Shown here piece by piece: positions 54,975 to 64,000 of a stretch of 64,000 bases of DNA. How positions within the stretch are numbered: position 1 is the stretch's first letter; each line of letters opens with the position of its first letter. The DNA is taken from assembly GCA_021234155.1 (NCBI GenBank), contig JAJEKV010000015.1:2638852-2702851 (forward strand). The letters run 5' to 3'. The translations under genes were made by a program, and so were the position numbers. The notes beneath the pieces are model-generated. The model was not told where the DNA came from and searched no databases. It was given only the letters and a program-made list of their open reading frames with translations. This DNA comes from Isoetes taiwanensis. Its lineage: Eukaryota > Streptophyta > Lycopodiopsida > Isoetales > Isoetaceae.

Positions 54975-56829
54975 GTATATTGCAAATGCATGGATCTTCA
55001 TCAAGTCAGAATGACATGCTCTCTGCAAGTAATTTATTATTTTCGAATCCATTCATTTAAAAGAAAAACTAGCAGTAAGGCAGGCTTGAGGTAAAGGTTT
55101 GCAGTGCTGGTATTAGGTCATGGGGTAGGTGTGTACAGACAAGAAAATCTTTTTACACATATTTAAAATTGAAGAAGAAAGGAAGATAAGAGGATGATTG
55201 GTTGCATTGCATTGGGGATACAACCAATTTTTGCTTGGTACTATTTCCACTTTAGTTGCGCATAGGCTTCATTTATAGTTTTTGCGGACTACTACATTGG
55301 CAACATGCTTTTGGACCCATGATGGCTCCATTTACAAGCGTACTTAGGACATATTATATAGGAGTAATGCAAATGGAGAAAATCTAATATTTATAGAACT
55401 TGAACAGGGCAATACAAACTATAATGTATCTAGATTGGGTTCTCTTGTGGTAGGTTAGATGCCTTAGTGGGAATTCATATTTAAGTCGGACAATACACGC
55501 GCTCAAAACAATTGAGAGAAACATCAACGAAATTATGTGGCATGAATTTATTTATATTCTTATTCTATTCTATTCTATGAACCTATTTTTAGAAAGAGAG
55601 AACTGTCTCAAAACGAGAATGTAGCAGAGGAATTTCATTTAAAAGTGACCTCTACCAAGAAAGTTAAGAGCACAAGAACAAGATTTTAGGGACTATGATT
55701 GAAGAAAACAAACAAAAAGTCCAACAAAATGTTCACTTCATTATAACGTTGAAGAAATAGTATTCAATATAGACCATATAACGTAAAAATTAATACGGAA
55801 GGTGTTAGCATGGACCTGCGGAACAACTATGCCATATTAGCTTAAGGGTAGAACCTTACCACACCAAAGGATGTCATGAGCTTGCTTAACATAGTGTGAG
55901 CGCATAAGCCCAGAAGCCCACTAGAGGATCGAATAGAAAGGAGAGTGTAGTTGTGGGTATATTGTAACTCACTTTTATTTGTAATTTAATAGGTTTTTAG
56001 ATAAATGTGTATTAGCTTTGTTCAGCTCTTTGGCTACTTGTGTTCTTGTTCGTATTCATCTTCATACTTTGTCAAGTCACAATTTCAATTGGTTACAACT
56101 ATGTTGATAATTTTACTAGAGGATTAGAATTGCACGTTAATCCTTTCATTCTTCAATACTATTGTAAAAAACGACACATACGTTTTATTGTATTAGATTA
56201 TGAATATTCATCATAGCCTATTGATGGCAAAGATCTACAATGGCAATTATAAAATGTCGAATAAAGTGTTTGCTTTATCTATAGACTCACTTTGGACTAA
56301 AATATGTTATCACATAACCATTACGTCAAAGATATTTATTCCATACATCATGTGCCAATGAAGCATGTTATTACAACTTCCAACAAGAAAAAACGCCTCA
56401 ATCACAACCCTTGTTGTCAGCCGTGTTGTGGATATCCCCAAGTGTCAGCCACATTTGATGCATATATAAGAATATTCATTTTGTTTTTACTAGTCCCCTT
56501 TCATTTTGTTTTTATTTCCCCCTAGCTAAGATGTCTGATAATAACAAAAAAGCTGCAGCATTATTTGGATCCCATTGTATCTGATCTCCATCATGACAAT
56601 GTCAACATCAAATCTGCAGGAACCAAGCATGATAGTATTATAATAGATGTCATCCTTTTTCTTCCATTGCTAGCTTGCATGTAACTATTTAGCTTATCTC
56701 CTTCACATAACAAAAAAACAGCATAAACCATGTCGTTAGCATGTAATGTAAATTGCACCATAGATGCATTTAAAGTTGCAGCCATCAACATATTTCTTCT
56801 CACAAAACTAGTTGGCTTTTCTATCTTCG

Positions 56830-57965
56830 AACTTGCTTTCTTCTCCACTAGACTTCTTGAGTTCTTTCAACCATTTGGTAGTAGTTATCGGGGTTCCTCG
56901 GGGGATGCCCTCTCTCCCCAACATTGTTTGGGCTTTACATTGATCAATTGGAAAGGCGGGCTTGGTCGATAATGGGGGAGTGACGAGAGACTTCTCCACC
57001 GGATCATCGGCATTAATATATCTTGTTGATGATGTGGGCCCTCCAACTTACACACACCAACGGGGAAAAATTAAAGGAGCGTTTATATTCAAAGTGGTGA
57101 AATAGACTTGGCTAAAGTATCGCGAAAAGTTGGTGAAAGCTTCTAATGTTTAGCTAAACTTTCTAAATTTTGCCACATGTACCTTCTTACGTTTGGCTAA
57201 ACTTTTATTTAAAAAAAAATCTTCTATCCTTTGACTATTTTGCACTAATTCAAGACCCTAAATATTAACTTACTAAAATAAATATAGAAGGCTATAGGAT
57301 AATTTGGCTAAAAGTACACTAAAATTTGACGTAAAAGCTTCTAAGTTTTGGCTAAACTTTCCAAATTTTGGCAGAGTTACACTTTCTTGCAATTAGCTAA
57401 AAGTCGGACAAAAATGGAGGTGGGTGATGAAATAGACTTGGCTAAAAATTTTGTTTTTGAGCCCAAAAGGGCCATAGTTTAGCCAATTTTTCTAAACAAG
57501 GCCAAAATTTTGCCATTTAGCTAAGTTTAGCCAAAGCCAGGATTCTTGCCTCTTTAAAGGGTGGCCCTTAATTGCCACATTGTCTATTTTTAAAAGGTGG
57601 TCAATATGGATGATGCTCGTCTCTCTAACCTAGCTTATATCATGGCAATGGGGCGCGCTGGCGCCCTCAAGACCTCTTTGGAGGGAAAAAGAGCTCAATG
57701 GTTGGCTAGATGGAATGTGCAGGAGCCACGAGGTGTATACATGTGCAAACAGAAGCGGTCGCTATAGCTTGAGGTAAGTACCTTGACGCTTGCTTCCTTA
57801 GCAAGCTTTGGGGCCATGATGCCCTTGAAAGCAGGTCAAGACAAGACTACCGCGCCACATAAATCCCACATTGGAGCGAGGCCCTTAATGCTACCAAGGT
57901 ACCTACTTGCCCATGAAAAGCGAGACTCATTGCCTCCATTCGCATAAGCACACTTGGCGGTAAAC
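56830..57965 (+). pseudogene. LINE RT fragment split by a MITE (copy 2)
   Basis: Equivalent of 34460-35573. GGTTCCTCGGGGGATGCCC here against GGTTCCTCAGGGATGCCC in copy 1 breaks the VPQGCP motif, and later parts are frameshifted. Confidence 0.7.
57105..57537. mobile_element. TTGGCTAAA-ended short element (copy 2)
   Basis: Equivalent of 34711-35146, with the same ends apart from small changes near the right terminus. Confidence 0.5.
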
Positions 57966-58194
57966 TAATTAGTTTTCCATAATCAATGAATCGTATCACG
58001 AGGAGACACATTCTCGGTCCTAAATTATTCGAGAGAATGGATGGAAGATTCAAGGAAGATAGAATAAATATATGATAGCAAGTTTATCATTGTACTGTAT
58101 GGGTATGAAACATGTCATAATTTTACTCGACATCCAAGTGACTCACGGGATAAAGCGATTCATGGAACTGGGGGAAAACGTACATTGACATAGA

Positions 58195-59110
58195 ACTATC
58201 CTTTCAAATAATAAGAAATCAATTAGTGCCTCTCTTGTCCCTTGCAAAATGTGGTAATCCTCTTTGATCAATCGACCGGGCTCGGATCGATGTAATTCTT
58301 GGCATAGCACAAAATCGGAGAATATATGTTCCTTAAAATGACAAGTCATTTTATAAAAAAGTGAAAAAAAATGCACATTTGCTTTCAAGATCCTCTTGAT
58401 ACAAATAATAAGAGGTCGCCATTGGAATGTAAGCGCCAAGTTTTCTCTTTCTTGATTTGATCTCTCGAATTGATCCGGGAGCATGAAGAGCTAGCTCCGG
58501 GCTTTTCTTATCGGGTAAAAGCATGTTAGGGTGTCCCTAAAAAGTATTATTTAGTGACTAAAAAGGTACCTAAAAAGGTAGCTGACTGGTCTTGGGTACT
58601 GTGATAATATCTCAATATAAGGTATGTTTTAGAACTTTTTATATATATATTGATCTCCGATAGCATTATCTTTATCTTAACATTGAATATTACCATGTCC
58701 TTGACTTTTATTTTGGATTTTTGTATTAGTTTTAATGAAAAGAAAAATGAGAAAGTACCGATTCGGGGAAATACCTAGTGTATGTACTTTTGCAGGTTCC
58801 AAAAGTGGTACACCCTAACATGCTTTTACCCTATCGACCACATCACATAGGACTAAAGCTATTTTTTCTAGCCTATACTGAATCATTAGCAAAAACACCA
58901 TATTAGGAAAAAAGAATACAAGGCTCACCACGTTACAATGCGGACAGTCCTAAGTTGAGGAACCAGGTGAATATCCTGATACCCAAGCTCCTAACTGACA
59001 TACTTATACCATGAAACTGCCTCCATGTTTAAGTCGATTGCTAGTAGATATGAACAAGAATGAGTATCATCAGGTACTGTGCTTTCCAGAAAGAAATGCC
59101 CAGCATATCT
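58195..59110 (-). pseudogene. Type-I glutamine-synthetase-like fragment (copy 2)
   Basis: Same exons as copy 1. Exon A is better preserved here: YAGHFFLESTVPDDTHSCSY follows an AACAG acceptor, and the exon A-B junction gives IVTWLEK, with the family-typical W, where copy 1 has IVTRLEK. The TAG at VS*EL is shared. Exon B is damaged (AAGAGGTCGCC where copy 1 reads TTCAGAGGCTGCC). Confidence 0.78.
58513..58831. mobile_element. MITE of the GGGTAAAAG family (copy 2)
   Basis: The same insertion as 36132-36453, with TATC at 58509-58512 and 58832-58835 and intact 22-base TIRs (58513-58534, 58810-58831). Confidence 0.92.
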
Positions 59111-59320
59111 GTTTTCATCAACAATGTAGAAGTATAACTCAGATATTCAAGACCCTAATATTATATTTGCAGATTTCAAGTAGATGAATTGAATTTTGTT
59201 TGCAGAGATCACTATTTTGCTTTAAGACCAGAAACCCCAAAGTAAATGGCTATAATTTGGTTGTATGCTCATAATAGTGGCTATAATAGTGGCACACCAA
59301 GCCTAACTTCGATCAGCACA

Positions 59321-59641
59321 TCAAGCAAATAGAAACGAAATTGGTGAAGTGGCTAAGCAATCAGAGAACTCTGGGACAGAATTTATGCTCTGATGGAATC
59401 CAGCTCTGATGGCTTCTATACCGTTATTGAGGGTTGAATAGAACTCCATTGTTTCTTTATCACCAAGGAGTATCCGACCCCTCCAAATTTGTCTATTTTG
59501 CGCCTCCAAATCTGGAACATGCTTGCAAAGGTGGGCTGCCCATATATCTGAAACAATATATGATACCACTTTTGAAAGGTAGATATGAGATAACACAGAA
59601 TCTAGGATAATGTGGTGGTCTGTAGAGCAGAAAAAAAACAC
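59321..59641 (-). CDS. Unknown open frame conserved in both duplicate copies (copy 2)
   Basis: Contains DIWAAHLCKHVPDLEAQNRQ and continues NNGIEAIRAGFHQSINSVPE to a stop at 59321, longer than in copy 1. Not recognised. Confidence 0.4.
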   Translation of the reverse strand: MFFFCSTDHHIILDSVLSHIYLSKVVSYIVSDIWAAHLCKHVPDLEAQNRQIWRGRILLGDKETMEFYSTLNNGIEAIRAGFHQSINSVPEFSDCLATSPISFLFA

Positions 59642-62214
59642 AAAGAATGTACCCTACTTGTTTCTTGAAAAAATCCAGGATGATGGAAGAAAACTTACAG
59701 GTGATTCGTCACATTCTGGAGCCAACGCCACTGTGAGGAGCTCCGGCGATGGAGCCCTCGATCGTTTTGATGTCGGCCTTGGACGGAGTTAACAAAAGTA
59801 AATGGAGGGGGGGCGAGGATAAATTTTTGGTCGATGAATCATGAAGTTGTTAACTACATGTTAAAACTTAACATAACAAAAATCAATGTGAAGGGGTTAA
59901 ATGCCTAATTTAAAATTTGTTAAAAATTAATCCCTTCAATTTAACAAATTTCTTAACAAAAACACGTGTGTTACTAGTTAACTTAAATTTTCCTAACTTA
60001 ACAAAATTAACTCCATGGTGTGCTAAAAATGAGGCATCCGATTTTTTTAGAAGGCCTAAATTCAAATTTGAAAAGAAATCAGGGCATAGTTATTCAATTC
60101 ATCTCAGCTCTACAGAAGCGTTCAACGTTAAGTATGTAATATTGTCATTTTGTTTCTATCTCAGATATTTCTTCTTCAATCTTTTTGGGTTGCCCTAGGG
60201 GCAAACCCTCGTTTATGTGGGTTTGTGGGATATACCGGTATATCTTTGGAATATACTCGATATATGTTGATGACTGCTAAAACCCTTTGTTCCTGTAAAT
60301 GCACGATCCGGTTATGTTGTGGATCAAGGATGTTCGGACCGGTAACCGCAGCTCCAATCGATGAATAAGAACACGCCTGGGCGGAAGCGGGGCGGGAGGG
60401 ATCGGTTTATTTCGAGAAAGCAAGGGAGGGTCGTTTTAATAAAGGGTTTTAGTCTCTCTGTTGACTACTTTGCTAGGTTTCTTGCGGGGACATGGCCGAT
60501 GCTTAATCGGCTTGCACCGCCATGGTCATGCTTGGTGGAGGCCTACGGAACAAAGCTTTCCATGGCTAATCAAATTTTGTAAGTATGTGTTTTATTTGGC
60601 ATTTTCTACCTTATGGGTTCTCTTTTCATCACCATATTTTCTAACGAAGTTTCCTTCCGGGTTCTCATTGCGTTCGTCCCTGTTTGGTGTTCTCTGCATT
60701 TCCATGCCCGGTCCATTTGGTCCAACAATTTCGGTTTTAGGTTGTTAGTGCTGGTCGGTAAAGCTTCAATTAATTTTAATGAGAGACGGAACTTGTAGCA
60801 TAGTTGATGGCCCGAAGCAAAACCGTAGATGCCTCTAAACTTCAAGAGTGGCGTAAGGCTACGTTCACCTTGTGGACAAAAGGCTCCAAATAAGCCGGGA
60901 TACCTTAGTGGAAGCATTTGGCAACAAGGGAAAGAGTCGCGAGTTTGCATTGAAGCGGCAAGTGTTTGATGTGACTGAGTGTTGGAATAGCAAGGTTGAA
61001 GGCGGTGAGTGTCATTAGAAGATCAAATGGCAAGATATTTGAAAGCATTAGCTCCTGATGTCTCTTATTGAAGATTGTGGATAGGTTGGAACTAGGGCAA
61101 CCTCTAGAAAGGGCTCCTACCGACCGAATTATTTCTCGCAAATATTAAATGCTATTGTAAATCAAAGTTTCTCTTTACCATATTATTATTGCCATTGTTT
61201 CGCTGCTATGAGACTTTGCAAGTATTCCAAAAGATGCCTTCACCGGAGAACCTGTGGAGATTGTAGAAGGAAACTCCATGTGAGTCTTTGGGCACTTTTT
61301 TGCAAGTTGGTACAGAACATAGATTTTTTGTATAGCTACATGCAAAGGAAAGGCAACATAGGTTTGATTCTCGCCTCGGGCGCATCATGCAAGTAGTCAT
61401 AGGTGTATGTCGGTATTTGCCTAAGATTGATTCATTGATGAATGCTTAAAAGCATGTCGGTGCAGATTGGAAAATGATGATGCCTGCATTTTTGGACCTT
61501 AAGGGTTGGCTCCGCACATAGCCCGCTATGCAAGGCCATTGTTTGTCTTGTAACGGGGTCTCTTTTGCTTTCTCATTTCCATCTTTAATTATAAGTTAAG
61601 GGAATAAATCTCTATGGCACATTATTCAAAAGCATTCATTGTTTAAAAGAAAACTATGTGATGCAATGCGGGAGGTGCAGGAAGATGCCTGTGATGATGT
61701 GATGTTGTCTATTTGCTAGTCACATTCTTGCCATCGCGGCAGGGAAAAGGTTAGCTTTGGTTCTCATTGTGAGTTTTTCGCATGTAGGTACCGCCTTTAA
61801 TAGAAGCGGATCTGGGGGAATATATGTGGGAATCAGAATCCTATCATCCTTCCTAGAACATTTAAGGTAAATTTCTTCTTTTAGAGTTTTGCCTCATAGT
61901 GAACACAACAAACATGCTTAAGCTATTTGTCAATGTGATAGTGTTAATAATAAAGTGGGCGGTATGCATTTTTAGGAGACATATATAAGCTCGGAGTAGA
62001 TCAATTTGCTAACCATGCGTAGTGAAATCATTCTACGGTGTATCGAAATACAAATACATACGACGAAGCTACTCTTGCTTTGTTAACGCCCACGACTTGG
62101 AGCAAAGTTGGTAAACAAAGTAGATTTGTTGCAACATTCCTTTTATTCCGTACCTTGTAGAAGCTCCATCATGAGCTCCATCCGAGTATAGAAATTATAT
62201 ATATGCATTTGAAT

Positions 62215-62760
62215 CAACATATAAAGGTTAAATCCCCCAATATAACAATATTGACATTAACAACCAACACATAACTACCATTATTGACATTAATTAACAT
62301 AACCATTGGGTCCAACACATTTAAATTAAAATCCCCCTTAAACCCCCTTTGGTTTGGGTGCATATTCACCACAGGGGGTGACTCAGAGCACAGAGAGTCG
62401 TTGGATAGGCATATTCACCCCTTATTCCTTAATCTATACCGCACGTAAAAGTTCCTCGCTTGTGGGGTATGCAAGTACAAAATTTGCTATATCAGATAAT
62501 AAGATTTGCAAAAATACTATAAGATTTCAAGCTTTAATACTATATGGTGTTGATTTCAGACGTGCAAAATACAATTATGAGGGCTCTATTGCCCCACTTA
62601 CACCCCCCGTGTGAATATGCACCCAAACCAAAGGGGGTTTAAGGGGATTTTAATTTAAATGTGTTGGACCCAATGGTTATGTTAATTAATGTCAATGGTA
62701 GTTATGTGTTGGTTGCACGTCAATGGTTGTTATGTGTTGGGGATTTAATTTTATATGTTG
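62215..62760. mobile_element. Foldback element (copy 2)
   Basis: Equivalent of 39841-40389, with the inverted arms more degraded (GGTTGCACGTCAATGG against GGTTGTTAATGTCAATGG). Confidence 0.8.
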
Positions 62761-63550
62761 GATGTTAATGGTTTGTGTTGCAAAAAAAATTTTTGGCCCC
62801 TTAGGGGGCCTTAGGGACGCCCCTCCCCGGTGACAAAAATTTTAGAATTCAAACCGAAAAAAACTAGAATTCATTTCGTGCTTTCATCAATTGAAGCTTT
62901 TGAATTTGATCACAATAAAAACAAATAGAACATAAGTAAAAGTTACCATAAAGATAGAGCAGATTGATCCCATTATTCAAAGTCATAAAAGTTTACAACA
63001 CAAAGAAAACCCTCTGTTATTATGCTACATATTGTTACTTCGCTACAACTATTTCTCTTTCACAATGACACCATTGTTTATCAATCCATATGATTTTGAT
63101 GCTCCATCTCTAGCTTAAAGGTAATGCATGATTCACCTTACTTGGTTCGATTAAAGTTCCAAACCTACAATATAAATGTATTCTTGTGGCCAATCGCTTG
63201 ACCTGATCTGCGGATATGGAAAAGGCGTGGAATAATCCTTTGTTGTGTGCATAAGAATCCGCTTTGTTGATTGAAGCTAAAGGTCGGGCGCTATGAACAA
63301 TAGGAAGAAATATCCAAGAGTTGAAAGCAAACAGAGGGCCTAAACTTGAATCAAGCAAAGAAATCATAGGAAGGAAACAAAGGGAGTTTTGCAAAAGACT
63401 ACATTGTAGAATCAGAAACCAATACCTTGTAAAAAACATTATGCTAATCAAGAAACATTAAAAAAACAAATACCTTTGTAAGTGTGAGCAAAAAAATCCA
63501 TCTCGTGGTAGTAAAATCCACTCCGGCAATAAGAATCCAAGAGGGCAAGT

Positions 63551-63664
63551 ACACATGCACACACATGCACACATGCACATGCACTTGCACTTGCATCGCA
63601 TATGAACATGCACATGCACACACATGCACATGCATGTGCACATGCACATGCACACACTTGCATA
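63551..63664 (+). repeat. CATGCA/TGCACA microsatellite (copy 2)
   Basis: Same array as 41177-41292, a few bases shorter. Confidence 0.95.
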
Positions 63665-63936
63665 GTGTTCATGCACAAACACATGCAGAGAAAGACAACA
63701 ACCCTCGGATTTTTCCAACCAACGAAAATCAACGCCCCAAAGGGTGCACTCTAGAAATACTATTTAGTACACCTCAACGAATACAACAACGAAATCATAG
63801 AAAACCATATGAAAAGCGTGATAAAAATCTAAAAGTAACCCCCTGTTATTATGCTACATATTAGGTCTTATAATGTTCATGAATATTACAAATTTACACA
63901 TTTGATACCTAACTTATAATGGTACTCTATGCAAAG

Positions 63937-64000
63937 CTAGAAAAACTTGTTGGTGCTCATGTAATAGCCACAAGTGGGGCCGCGGATGTCGAAGTTAATT
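63937..64000 (+). pseudogene. Quinone oxidoreductase exon, start only (copy 2)
   Basis: EKLVGAHVIATSGAADVEVN, cut by the window edge. The acceptor CAG of copy 1 (TATGCAGCTAG) reads TATGCAAAGCTAG here. AADVE is the sequence expected from the family, where copy 1 is frameshifted. Confidence 0.7.

Larger units (their letters stand above)
54975..64000 (+). repeat. Segmental duplication, copy 2 (at least 9.03 kb, runs off the window)
   Basis: Collinear with 32589-41626. It carries the same MITE insertions at the same bases, so these predate the duplication. Compared with copy 1 it has many more losses at CAG/CTG (for example CTACTGACTGAATT in copy 1, CTACCGACCGAATT here) and runs of GCGGG/CGGGC. 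Confidence 0.95.

Noticed and set aside
1-64000. tRNA, rRNA or CRISPR features
   Set aside because: No tRNA A/B box pair with a foldable cloverleaf, no rRNA sequence and no spaced repeat array were noticed by eye.

Overview
This is nuclear DNA of a land plant. The evidence is AT-rich sequence with long intron-like stretches, a (CCCTAAA)n interstitial telomere tract, a TNP2/DUF4218 CACTA transposase, an L1-type LINE with the plant zf-RVT domain, and plant-type oxysterol-binding-protein and chloroplast-envelope quinone-oxidoreductase exons. A stand-alone type-I glutamine-synthetase-like pseudogene and an animal-like DDE transposase hint at a seed-free lineage such as a fern or lycophyte. That placement is inference. 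Most of the window is transposons and decayed gene pieces.

Layout. 1-2921: decayed CACTA transposase (minus). 3248-3835: SET-like remnant. 4376-4413: telomeric tract. 5463-5906: secreted proline-rich protein (minus) with a TATA box. 6650-8386 and 18045-19686: two direct copies of an AT-rich segment. Between them lies a near-complete 8.3-kb L1 LINE (9502-17834) with a 14-bp target-site duplication (TSD) and two extra ORFs. 20934-30967: a 10.03-kb DNA transposon with two convergent genes, a DDE-type transposase (plus) and a multi-exon RING-like/Ulp1-like protein (minus). 31908-32420: an intact last exon of an oxysterol-binding-protein-related gene. 32589-41626 and 54975-64000: two copies of a roughly 9-kb segmental duplication carrying LINE pieces, a glutamine-synthetase-like pseudogene, MITEs, a foldback element and a quinone-oxidoreductase exon. 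41627-54974: three degenerate LINEs, a histone H3-like remnant and simple repeats.

Main result. The 10-kb element begins GGGTAAAAG and ends with the inverted copy (21-bp terminal inverted repeat, TIR). It has a GTAA TSD and a palindrome just inside each end. A 322-bp MITE at 36132-36453 has nearly the same TIR and a TATC TSD. Removing this MITE restores the frame of the glutamine-synthetase exon it interrupts. Two independent insertions therefore support one transposon family with 4-bp TSDs, with both an autonomous-type and a non-autonomous member.

Data-quality result. Differences between repeat copies, and frameshifts inside otherwise conserved ORFs, fall repeatedly on CAG/CTG (CAG to CGG or CG, CTG to CCG or CG) or in A homopolymers. 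CAG/CTG are plant CHG methylation sites, so this looks like systematic long-read base-calling error. Many apparent pseudogene lesions here may not be real.
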